From the NCBI GenBank assembly GCA_022264855.1, contig JABYQU010000006.1, positions 1,070,844 through 1,134,843 on the forward strand: a stretch of 64,000 nt of DNA, given 5' to 3'. This document shows positions 34,692-45,185 of the stretch, in pieces. Below the pieces are notes generated by a model. It searched no databases. It had not been told where the DNA came from and saw nothing but the letters and a program-made list of their open reading frames with translations. Origin of the DNA: Lenzites betulinus (lineage: Eukaryota; Basidiomycota; Agaricomycetes; Polyporales; Polyporaceae). A program made the position numbers and the translations under genes. Each line of letters opens with the position of its first letter. Positions within the stretch are counted from its first letter, which is position 1.

Positions 34692-35969
34692 GCGGCGCGC
34701 GTTCGCCGGTCAAGCGTAATGGGTAAAGGGTAAAGGACGAATAGTAAGGTAGAGGCCCGGAGGAGGTAATAATAATGAGATCGCGTGCGGGCTGGTATGG
34801 GTCGCCCTGGAGCTGAAGGACGGAACGAACGCAGAAGACCTAGTATTGTACACACGTGTATTACCATACCGGCGCGCTTTACGCTCAGAGCTTGGATAGA
34901 CGTGTTTATTTGCTCTCCCCGCGCTACCGCGTCGTGTCCGGTATGTTGCGCGCGTCTTGAGCTTGAAGTTGGGTACCTCGCACTCAAATCAATGGGAGGC
35001 GTTCGTCCACTGTCCTGATCTGCCCATATTCGTACTTAATCGTGGCTGATCTCGAAGAAGACCGTTTTATGTCTATGATGCTCCCTTCCAGACTCTTAAC
35101 CAGTCTTATGGTACCCACGCGCTAGGTCTTCCTTCTTCAATCAAGCGCGAGGTAGCTCATGTCGAAAGTCATCATTTACCATCCCCTCATTTTGCTACAT
35201 CACATTCTATGATCCTCGGTCAATGGGATCGTTCTCCGTGAGCGAATATGGCCTGCTGTTATGCCTTCTTACTCGGCCCATGATTTGGATGCGGATGACG
35301 CGCAGAAGCACCGCCACAAGTTACAACAAACTCGCGCTCTTTCGTTCGTGTCGAGACGTCCACGGGTCATGGAGTACGAAGTGCACCATGCAGCATGTGT
35401 TAAATTAGCTCCACTGGGAGAAAAGAAACCGGTCAAGTCCAGTTTAGGCTACGACGTCGGAGAAAGTGACGCGGTCAAAGTCGGCATGGGGGTCCTCGTC
35501 CAGCTGATGGTGATGAGGCTGATAGTTGCAAGCAGAATGCACCATGTCTGAGACCAAAAAGTATCCTTCTAGCGAGCAGAACTGGAATGTCGTGGGTGCC
35601 TTACGACGGGAGGGCAACATCAGTGCGATGCGAGACAGAAGAGCAGGCGCGAGCCGCGACGTCGCCCAAAAGGTCCCTTCCTCCCTTTCGGTGCTCTGTA
35701 CAACCTTGTTGGTGTTCACAATATACAAATGTCTGCTTGAGATGTGTGGGCGCTGGCCTTGTTTGCCGTGCGCCCGCTCAGCGCCCACACAGCATTGTGC
35801 TGGGGCGCCGAGGCAGGCACTGCATGGGCGCTGAGCTGGAGGACGCAGTGGACTGAGCTCAGGCCGTCAGCATGCAAAATTCATTGCTTGTGTGTGCTGG
35901 ATCCAGAACTGATATAAAACTGCGCATAGGTGTGAGGCATCAGCGCAACAGGCCCCGTTCTACACCCAA
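34692..35969. other. Intergenic region between PCT1 and the secreted-protein gene
   Basis: About 1.3 kb, no supported gene. Contains a 12-bp perfect inverted repeat GCTCAGCGCCCA / TGGGCGCTGAGC at 35776-35787 and 35825-35836. Confidence 0.5.
35913..35919 (+). promoter_or_regulatory. TATA box of the secreted-protein gene
   Basis: TATAAAA 57 bases before the ATG at 35970, a spacing that fits a transcription start near 35943. Confidence 0.5.
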
Positions 35970-36449
35970 ATGCCTTCCTTCCGCACCGCGCTCGCTCTCT
36001 TCCTCGTACCAGCCATGATCTGCGGGGCTATCCCAACTGGCGATACCTCTGCGTTGGCTCTGTCTCCCGTGGACGTCAAGTGGGACGTGTTCGCCAACAA
36101 CAACAACAACAACACACGCCGCGGGGGCGTCAGCACGAGGGACGCGTCCCCTTCCTTGTTGGCAGCCTGCTCCGACCCACAGTGCACGACAGCGACATGC
36201 CACGTCGTCAACCTTTCCGAACCCCAGCTGGACGTATGCATGGCACTCACCGGGGGGCCGTTCCACTCCTTCTTCATTGTCACAGTGGAGCCAAACGAGA
36301 GCGTGCCGTACAGGGTCCGCCTCGGACAGGAGAACTGCAACGCCCTCTCCTTCGCCACGCTGTCCAAGACCAACGTATGCAACCAGGCGGGCGGCACTAT
36401 CTATACGAACTTCAGGCTCGAAGCGGGCGAGACCCCAGGAGGCATCTAG
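35970..36449 (+). CDS. Small secreted cysteine-containing protein, 159 aa
   Basis: Unspliced ORF with a convincing signal peptide (MPSFRTALALFLVPAMICGA, cleavage probably near residue 20-24). The mature part has a short poly-Asn run (NNNNNN) followed by RRGG, then six cysteines (CSDPQC, TTATC, DVC, ENC, NVC) that could form three disulfides. It ends PGGI before TAG. A TATA box lies at a good distance. No family recognised; agaricomycetes secrete many such small proteins, so an effector-like or cell-wall role is possible but unproven. No transmembrane segment after the signal peptide. Confidence 0.6.
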   Translation: MPSFRTALALFLVPAMICGAIPTGDTSALALSPVDVKWDVFANNNNNNTRRGGVSTRDASPSLLAACSDPQCTTATCHVVNLSEPQLDVCMALTGGPFHSFFIVTVEPNESVPYRVRLGQENCNALSFATLSKTNVCNQAGGTIYTNFRLEAGETPGGI

Positions 36450-38562
36450 ATGACCACCGTCGCACCATTGGTGAGCTCTCTCCCGATGCGCACACGTGCA
36501 CCGCTCTGATACAATGCCAGTGGTGGGTACAGTCCAGATTTGTCGCAAGAGCGGGGATATCGAGATTACGAGGGGTGCACCGGGGTGGGGGAGGAGAGTG
36601 ACGGCTTTTAGATAGAGCCTCAAATAATAGTGAAGAGTATGCGATCCTCACCGTGCGCGCAGTTTCGATTCCTTTGACAAGCAGCCTTGTGAGCATCATA
36701 GAAAAAGTCCGATTCTGGCTTTGATTGTGTGAGAAAACGCGGGACGGTAGCGGCGGCGGCGTCGTCCGAGAAAGGGAGGACGAGGGGGCGGCAGGCGGCG
36801 GGCGTGAGGAGGTCGGAGTGGACGTGAATGGAGCGCGGCGCGGGCTTGTGCTTGGCGCGAAGTGAGAATTGCGTCGTCCCGGTTCTACGCGCGACACCGA
36901 GCGTGCTGGTAAGCACGCGCTGCTGTTACCGCGGTGTCGTCGTCCGGGCGAAGCCGAGTGTGGACGCCGGTGATGCCGCTCGCCTGGCGCTGCGTTGCGC
37001 GCCGTCGTACGCGACGGGGCAGATCCTCGGAGGCTGGAGCACGTCGTTTACGATAATATATGGCGCGGGTGACGTGTATGTAGCGAAAAAGCGCGTATTT
37101 TTGCGTATATTGACCTGAAATGACAGAAGTGTGAGCTTATCTCGCTGCGGCGCGTTCTGGGAAAAGAGTCAATACCAGTTTGACGCAATATCTACAAGAT
37201 CAGCCCTTTGTAGGGACGGGCAGCGGGCGAGACGTGGTAGACGAGGCCGCAGAGTAGGTTCGAGAGTGATGTGGCGGCAATCGAAGTTCCCGTCGAAAAA
37301 ACGCTCGCGGCAGGAGCACATAAGCGTAGGCGTCATTGTCCGAGGGTCTTGAACGGTCCCCAAGCGTCGCGCACGGGTGCACGGACGATCTGCGGTGGCG
37401 AGGAGCCAAAGAGAGCGGCTGAGGGCGTCAGTATGCACAGCCCACCGAGCGTGCAGTTTCGATTCGCTTTCCAAGCTGTCTTGTAGGTGTTGTAAGAGTC
37501 TGATTTAGCTCTGATTGAGTAGGAGCGGCGTATGCGTACTGTGAGAGCGAGTGTGTGAGCCGACGAATGAAATACGCACAGGCGCGGCGAAGGAGAGGGC
37601 GCGGTGGACACGAGAGCAGGCGTGGAAGCGGCGGAAAGAGAGAGATCGGCGAGCGAGGGTGTTGAATAAGGGTGAGCGTAAGATGAGCGAGTGCGCGGTA
37701 TCGAGCGTGTCCCGAGACTTGCCAAAGTGATATCGACAAGCGGCGATGGGGACGAGTCGTCTCGAGTCGTATTCGGCGAAGCTAGCTCAGTGTGGGGGCG
37801 GCATGCACGGGCGGACGCGACGCGTAGAGTGTTTGAAACTAGCACACTATCGTATCCAGACCCAGACCACTGTAAGTACTCAAGTACTCACTCTTGGACG
37901 TGTGGACGGTGGCGGTGGGAATCGGATACCAAGTAGGCTGCGCGCGAGGAACGAAGCGCCCGAGATAGAGATCTTACGATCTCAGCGAGCGCGCAGTGCT
38001 CATGCGACGGGTTGTATGCGCTGGAATCACAGTGGACTACTACTGTGAGTGTTTATACGAGGTGAAGCGCAGGCCGTGTACATAGAAAGCCGACGGGATA
38101 CATACATCTCGCACTGTAAACTCTCCGCATGCCCTACTTATGCGAACTCCTCGCGTAGTCGAGGGCTCCAAGTGCGAGAGGTTTGAAAATTTGACGGCGC
38201 AGCGAGGTCGTGCAGAGGGTGAATGGGCGGCTAGCATGTGACACGCGTGGCGGGAAGCGGGTCTCAGGGCGGTGGCAGGAGGAACGCTGGGCGAGCGAGA
38301 GCTTGAAGGCAGAGCGAGAGGAGAGAGCGGGAGAAGGATTGAGGACCGGAGCGCGCGGCCGGGCGCCGGGGAGCGGAGGGGCGGGGCGCGCGTCGGGGGC
38401 GAGGGCGCAGCCAATGGGAGGGCGGCCTTCATTGAGGACGATCGGTGACGCGCGCATTTATTTTCTGTGTTCGCACTCTCTGCGCTGCTCCGACTCCTTC
38501 CCTCTATGCTCGCCTAACGTCGTCGCTCGCTGTCTGCCTCGTGCTCTCTCTCGCCGCCTGCC
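36450..38562. other. Long intergenic region with a diverged direct duplication
   Basis: 2.1 kb with no supported gene. Two related stretches, about 36653-36740 and 37442-37530, share GCAGTTTCGATTC and a following similar CAAGC..TCTTG pattern and TCTGATT/TTGATTG elements. Open frames here on the minus strand appear to be GC-driven shadows. Confidence 0.5.
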
Positions 38563-41030
38563 ATGTCTCAGCTGCCTGCGCTGCCTGTGCCCTCTGCCCG
38601 CCGCCCCCCTGCGCCGTCCGCGTCTGGCCCACCCGAGGCGCGCGACTTCCCGGACGTGTCTGCCACACTGAGACCTGCGCCCGCCCCCATATCCTGCGCC
38701 GCCGCCGCTCCCTTCCGCAACGCGCTCTCCCTGCCGTCCTCGCCCGCCCTCTGCGAACGCTTCATGCAGCACTCCTCCCGTGTCGTCCGCGTGCGTCTTT
38801 TCCCCGCCGTCCGCCGCCTTCTGCCGCTCATCTGCGCTCTGACAGCTCGTCGACGTCCGCTCGACGCCGACGCACCTTCTCTGGAGCCTCTTTACCCACG
38901 CCTGCGCCCAGGTATGCCGCTTGCCTCTCTGCGCGCGAGCCTGTGCTGACGCCCTTCCAGAATAAAATTGCAGCCCCGACCCCTATGTTGGCCCATCCCA
39001 ACGCGGCTGCCTTTTCGGGCGGCATCTGGGCCGTCTTCTCCTCGCACGAAGACGTACGTCGCGCACTCGCAGCCACCACACGCTTCTGACCGCCTCTTTA
39101 TAGGCCCGCGCGGCACTCGGACTCGGCTGCGACCTCTTCACAGTCTCTCCCGCCCTCGAGAGCGACCTCGCGATGCACTCCGCCCTCAAGCGCCTCACTC
39201 TCGACCACCACGGCGGATTCCTCCCGCCGCCGGACATGTCTCACGATATTTATTCCACAGGTGGCCCTCGCCAGCCGTTCTACCCGCGCCCGCCCGCCGA
39301 TCCTCAGTACACGATCTCCAGCAACCCGCCGAACCCGAAGACGAGCTTCCGCGCGGGAGATTGGATGTAAGTCGCCGCGTCCACACACAGCGCTGCCACT
39401 AACTCGCTTGCAGGTGCTCTGCGCCGAGTTGCAGCGCACACAACTTCCAGTAAGCACGCTCTTCGCTCTGTGAACCACGCTCACCCCCCGCAGACGGAAC
39501 ATCGCGTGCATCGTGTGCGGACGCCAGCGCGCGGGCGGGCCCCCTCCGCTGTCCATCGACACCGCCCATGCACTCGCGAGCCCGTCCCCGCGCTTCGCAG
39601 GCCGCTTCCCGCACGCGCCCCTCCCCTCGCCCCCGTTTCTCGGTGCGCCCGCCGTGCGCGGCCCGCCCCCGCCCTCAAGTTCTCTCCCGCCACCGCCGCC
39701 GCCCCCGCAGTACCCGCCGCTGACGCCGTCCGGGCGCGCGCTCAGCGTCGGCGGCCGCGTGCGCAACATCGCGCGCGACCCGCTCGCGCCGTGCGTCATG
39801 TACTGGCCCGACAACGAGCCGCTGCCCGAGGCGTGCCAGCTGCGGCCCATGGACTCGGCCCTCATGACGGTGAGTGCGCCCCTTGCACTGTCGCTGTGGA
39901 GGCGCGGGCTGACACTGCGCGCGCGGACAGTACCCGCCGATCGTGAACACGGGGAACAAGGGCGCGGCGGAGAAGCAGCCGGGCGACTGGCTGTGCGGGA
40001 AGTGCCACTACCACAACTGGCGGCGGCGCAAGGTCTGCCAGACCTGCTTCCCCTGTGCGTCGTCCTCCGTCTTCCCGCTCGTTGTGTGTGCACTGACTGA
40101 ACTCTGTGCAGACGCGGAGGGGAACGGCGACTCGATCTCGCCCGCCGTGCAGGCCGAGCGCATCGCGCTGCTCACGAACGTCCTCACGCAGTTCGGCGCG
40201 CTCGACCTCGGCGACGGCCCCGGCCCCGGCCCCGCGTCCGCGTCCTCGCCCGCCCAGCCGCCCTTCCAGGTGCGCACGAACGTGCCCATCTGCGGGGGAC
40301 CTTCGCCAGCACGCGCAGCCGCGACGCCTCGCCGCTGTCCGAGCACTTCCCGTACGCGGCCCCGCTCGCACACGACAGCGACAAGGACGCCTTCCCGATC
40401 TACCAGACCTCCGGCGGCGCGCACCCGCACCCGCACGCCCGCGGCACGACCACCATCCCCCTCCCGCCCGCGCGCTTCCTCCCCGGCCCCGGCCTGTTCC
40501 CCACCGCCAAAGCCAACGCCGCCGCGCACGCGAGCCCGCCCGGCACGCGCACGCTCCTGCCCGCGTTCCTGCAGGACCTCGTGCACGCGCCGTCGCACTC
40601 GCCCTCGTCCGCGAGCTCGTCCTCCATCGACGGCTCGTCCGAGGACGCGCACTACGCCTCCTCCTCCGGCACCTCCGCGCACTCGCATGCGCAGCAGGGG
40701 CCGTACGGCGCGACGGCGCACAACGGCAACGCGAACACGAGCACGAGCTCGTTCAGCTCGCTCACGGGCAACACTCCCGGCTCGATCTGGCGCCTCGACG
40801 GCGAGGAGAGCCGCACGCTCACCTCCGCGCCCGGCGGGGGCTCGGGTCAGTCCAGCGCCGGGACGACCCCCGCCCCGTTCGCCCACGCGCGCCGATCCCC
40901 GCCGCACCCGCAGCCCATCCCGCAGCCCGCCGCCGCGCCCGGCCGCATCGGCCTCGGCCTCGACTTCGTGCACGCGGGCGCGGCGCACTTCGGCCAAGCG
41001 CGCGCGAGCGATGCGATATGGCATCCGTAA
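38563..41030 (+). CDS. RNA-binding protein with two RanBP2-type zinc fingers (NRP1-like)
   Basis: Spliced gene from ATG 38563 (MSQLPALPVPSARR) to TAA at 41028-41030. Exons give an RRM-like fold (RFMQHSSRVVR, LVDVRSTPTHLLWSLFTHA, GGIWAVFSSHEDARAALGL). Two RanBP2-type zinc fingers follow: one starts FRAGDWMCSAPSCSAHNF and ends RNIACIVCG, the second is QPGDWLCGKCHYHNWRRRK with VCQTCF. This order resembles yeast Nrp1 and relatives, which bind single-stranded RNA. The C-terminal third is Ser/Ala/Gly/His-rich. At about 40285-40300 the frame changes at a GGGGG run: one extra G would join the zinc-finger frame to the last open segment, and no intron of proper phase was found. So there may be a base error, a mutation, or a missed intron. 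Confidence 0.75.
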
Positions 41031-41745
41031 TGGGTCAGCTTCGTAGCGCCCATGTAGACGCCAACAGCATGCGATTTTCTTGGAAGGTCCTCTGTCACCC
41101 CTCGCTCGCCATCTGGTATCATCCTTTCATTTAACTCATTTATTGTTCAGCAATACTGCAACGCGCGTTTAAATAGACGCCAGACAATACTCTGCGCACG
41201 GATTATCGGTACAGGACGCATATTGGCAGGCGGAAGGACGTCTCGGGCATGCTCACTTTCGCCCTCGAGCATGCACAGATATGTCCGTGTTGCGTTTCAC
41301 AATAAGTTTTCCCGTCCGTTTGCTCGCTGCCTGGGAGTGCCTGCGCCCACCTTACCGTCCCCGGAAGTCAGTATATGCACTTGGAATGCATGTCCTGTAG
41401 CTTACGAATACCTTACGGATAGACAACGCAATCCTGCCGGGTGCTCGCGACCATGGAACGGACACCAACGGACCGCTAGATCCCGCTGCGGCCCAGGTGA
41501 GTATTTGATCCCGCCACCTGCATGCTTAGGTACACGAAGCTGATGTACAATAGGACTGCGCTCAGTCACTATACCCCGCATGTGCCAGGAAGCCCGCGGC
41601 ACAGCGTGTTGCCCGGGCCTCTCCCCATTGTGCAGAACATGTGTGACGAACATATTCAGGACCAGCTGTTTCAACGGGGAGGCAAACCTCGACGACCCAT
41701 ACCCTCCAGCAGCTCCCGTGTCCGAGGATCCGGAATACGGTCAGC
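41031..41745. other. Spacer between NRP1-like gene and transposase relic
   Basis: No intact gene. The stretch 41510-41745 may be part of the transposase relic that follows but is too decayed to assign. Confidence 0.4.
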
Positions 41746-42138
41746 ATGAGCGTACAGGTGCCAGTGCGCCGCCCGAAGCACGCCTCAATGAGCTACGCGA
41801 GCAGGAGAATTTCCATTGAGCTCTTGAAAATGGCTACGCTTGACAACTCCGGACTGAGCAATGACGCGCTTGCGTGGCTTTGGAATCCGCGTGGCGTCCT
41901 CCCATCCTCCCAGACTTGTCGACGCCCGCTAGCATATACCGGGCCGTACGCGCCTCTTGAGCGGTGCCCTTACTGTGTCGAACAGGAGCCCCGATACCAT
42001 CTTGAGCCTGAGGGCAGGAAACGAGTGGCACGCCGCAAGTTTGACACCCTCTCGTTTGGGCCGCAAGCGCAGACACTGTATCTGGCGTGCAACTGGATGC
42101 CTCGGAGTGTCCGAAAAGCCCGTTGGAATCAATATTAA
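41746..42138 (+). pseudogene. Tnp2-type (CACTA/Plavaka-like) transposase relic
   Basis: The open stretch carries only the N-terminal-middle part of a Tnp2-family transposase: LDNSGLSNDALAWLWNP, LAYTGPYAPLERCPYC, then RRKFDTLSFGPQAQTLY. In intact family members these are joined by about 50 residues that are missing here, and the catalytic part further downstream is absent. Internally deleted and truncated. The zinc-binding CPxC and the (I/L)GPQ(L/A)Q block support the family. The first codon is arbitrary. Confidence 0.65.
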
Positions 42139-42491
42139 TACTAGTCGATTCTCACTGGGAGTCAATGTCTGCGTGTTCACAGCTGCATACAAGCCAGCCA
42201 GCGATAGTGTGCAATCCGACACGGTGTGCGCAGGCTAGCAGCCGTGGGTGTGTCCACATTCTCCGTGTGTACTATCGGGATTGTCGTAGGTCTGTGAGCT
42301 GTTAGTTTATGACATTTGTGAACGGTTCTGCTTCAAGGCGAGGAAACAGACTTGGTATCCGATACGAACGGAGGACGTGCATGACTGCATAATGGGCGCT
42401 ACCGTGACTACTCCTATCTCCTTGCTACCTCTGCTTCTAGTCCATCTACTGCCTATCAGCTATCATCGAAAGTACGATTGCAATCACGGAG
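42139..42491. other. Spacer upstream of the integrase-core gene
   Basis: Presumed promoter; no TATA box at convincing distance. Nothing else supported. Confidence 0.4.
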
Positions 42492-44368
42492 ATGGAGGGA
42501 GATGATCAGCCTGAGAGACGGGGAAACCAATATAAACCACGACGTGCGTAATAAGAGTCTTGGACTTGTCAATACTTTGCTTTGCAAGCTTTATTCTGAT
42601 CTCAATTCTGCTTGAACAGCTCCGGATACAATACTCAAGCCTCTGGTACAGTTCTACTACTCGCTGGGGCTCTCAGACAATCACATAGCATCGTCTGCTG
42701 CCAAGCATTTTGATACAGACAAGTATGGCCTGAGGTGTGTATGCACACACCTTTTCTCGCTATCTCTCGGCTTACCAGTGCTCCAAGTGCGACCACCGTG
42801 AAACGGGTGCGCAAAGAATGGAACCTCCGCAAAGCACGAAAGCAAGCACACACTCTAGAGAGCATAGAACCCTACCTTGTTGCATTGAAGGCACGATACC
42901 CCGATCGTGGCTCAACAACGCTGTGGCAGTCGCTGCGGCTGACATATTCAGTCTTTGCACCACGGTATGTACCATTAAACTTGTGGTTTGTGATCTCATC
43001 TTGCTAACATAAAATCATCGGCACAATAAAGAACACTGGTCAATCAGTGGCTGCGGGAGAATGAGCCAGAAGCCGTTCAGGCTCGCAAACGTCGCAAGTT
43101 CAAGCGTCACCGCTTCTGGACAGCCGGGTTGAATGACTTTTGGGCTTTCGACCAGCATGATAAGTGGCGTCGGTTCGGCCTTTACTTGCACCTCGGTACT
43201 GAGCCAACCGCTGGCGAGATCAAGTGGCTCAAAATCTGGTGGACAAACTCCAATCCAAAGCTGATCACCCGGTTCTACCTTGATGCTGTACGCAAAGCTG
43301 GAGGTACGTGGCATAACATCTTGTACCGAAATTTATTAAATAGCCTATCGTATAGCCATCCCTTTGATCACACAGAGTGACCCGGGATCAGAAAACTTTG
43401 GCATCGCTAACGCACACACGTTCATGCGGCATCGCCTCGATCCGTCTCTCGCACATACTCTTCAGCACCGTTGGATGCGGAAACACATGAATATTAAGCC
43501 AGAGATCATGTGGTCGATCCTGAACCGAGACTGGAAGCCAGGCTTTGAAGCCACGCTGCAGCTTGGGCTCGACAATGGTTGGTACAATCCCGACAATCCT
43601 CTCGAGTTGTGAGCTATAATATACTATGTTACCGACAATTACTGACCCAAACAAACATCTTTAATCTGTTGTTAAGGCTCGTCTTTCGATGGCTCGCAGT
43701 CCCCTGGCTACAGGCAGAGCTTGACGCCTGGGCTGCGCAGTTCAATATGACACCTCGTCGCGCCAATCGGCGTAAGGTCCTGCCGCAAGGGATTCCCATG
43801 TTGATCTCACAAAGCCCTGCTGAGTACGGTGTTCTTGACTTCAAGGTGAGTCTCTACCTTCCTGGATCATGAGAGACGCTGTTTCCCATACTTATGTCTC
43901 TATTAGATCCCTATACCCGACACCCTTGTCAACGAGGTTGAAGCAGAATGGGCACCTCCAACGCACCCCGTCTTCGAGCTTGTGCCTGGCGCATTTGGTG
44001 ACAAGGCATCAGAGCTTTTCACAGACATGGGTTCCCCTGCACTCTCACAGGAGAACTTCTGGGTTGCATATCTATCTCTGCTGGAGCACTTTCTGCGCTA
44101 TCAGGAAGATCATCCTGATAACATCTCCTTGCAAGCAGACGCCTTGGCATCACACTGCGCTTCACAGGGGCAGTTGGCGGAAGAGGGTGTTGACCTACTC
44201 CCTGGGCTACAGGAGTATCGGGCAGGTGATCGCCTGGTAGGCACGGGAGAGATACACGTAGCTGAACGACCACAGCCTCTTGCCGCCGAGGATGGGGGTA
44301 TAGTCGGCTATGCACAATTTACCTCAGACGAAGAAGAATTGGACGCTGGGGATCCTGGTCTTCTATAG
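42492..44368 (+). CDS. Spliced integrase-core (transposase-derived) protein, 502 aa
   Basis: Seven exons join to exactly 503 codons: 42492-42543, 42620-42734, 42779-42964, 43032-43303, 43356-43608, 43677-43845, 43907-44368. Starts MEGDDQPERRG. N-terminal helix-turn-helix-like part (YYSLGLSDNHIASSAAKHF, SAPSATTVKRVRKEWNL). Core: FWTAGLNDFWAFDQHDKW, IKWLKIWWTNSNPKLI, LITQSDPGSENFGIAN, LAHTLQHRWMRKHMN. It then continues PWLQAELDAW and VLPQGIPMLI. This is a widespread agaricomycete family whose core looks like a retroviral-type integrase, with Asp in DQHDK and SDPG as candidate catalytic acids. All splice sites hold phase and there is no stop, so the gene is intact. No flanking terminal repeats were found, so it may be domesticated. 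Exact role unknown. Confidence 0.88.
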
Positions 44369-45185
44369 CCTGTATTAGCTCTTCATAATCTGAACAAATG
44401 CACTTCTGAATATGTGAAGGAGATTCTGATTCTGAGAGCAAGTCTGTGATCTCAACTTAGACTTCGTGTTCGCTCGTGCCATGGGCGCCTATTGTCGACA
44501 CTCAGTGCGCTGCATCTTGAAGTACTCATTTAAGGATGAGTTGCTCACAGAGTTGACTCAAATCCTGTCCTTGGGTAGTTCATACCATAATGATTGAAAT
44601 AGTGCATACAGTTTCTCTTAGTAATCTCCGCCCTGCATGCCCTGTGGGCAACATGTATGCAGGTCCTGCACTCCGTCGTGCCATAAGCGCCCAAGTACCC
44701 ATTCTCCGTTGATCTGTGCACAAGTCCATCAAGTGAGATTATCTTTCAATTGTGCATTTAATTGCCTGGCATACTCCTGTCAGATGCTGTATAGGGTGTA
44801 TAAAACCTCAGGTGGAAAACATCTCAAGCCGCACTTCGCTGTACCATGGGCGCCTATGGTGCGGCGGTACGTAGCATCATACCTATATGGCTTGTGGGGA
44901 GTGATACTCCTAGCAGAGTTGCAACATTGTACCTGATTATAGACCCTATGCATATATAGTATCTATTCTGCCCCTCAGTTGACCTTAGCAATCTCCGCCC
45001 CACAAGTTATGAACCAAAGTCACCCGCCCCTATGGGCGCTTATCATGGTGTCCATCGCGGAGGTGTGTATACGTAGTCTTCCCAGAAGTATGGTGGACAC
45101 AGGTTGCAGGTGCAGGCTGAAATGTAGCATACACACATTCTGACATATTTTTGTAAAGAGCATCATCAGCAAACATTGTGCTACT
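44369..45185. repeat. Degenerate tandem repeat, about 184-bp period
   Basis: A motif related to CCATGGGCGCCTAT recurs near 44480, 44682, 44845 and 45031; AATCTCCGCCC recurs near 44620 and 44990; CAGAGTTG recurs near 44548 and 44916. The spacing fits a period of about 184 bases with a 368-base higher order. No gene in this stretch. Confidence 0.5.

Noticed and set aside
36620..37845. Minus-strand ORFs in the duplicated intergenic region
   Set aside because: They contain short similar peptides only because the DNA is duplicated; no conserved frame or start.
39098..40093. 331-codon antisense ORF
   Set aside because: Overlaps zinc-finger exons on the other strand and has low-complexity composition.
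40008..41024. 338-codon antisense ORF over the NRP1-like gene
   Set aside because: Caused by high third-position GC of the sense gene; the sense frames carry real zinc fingers.
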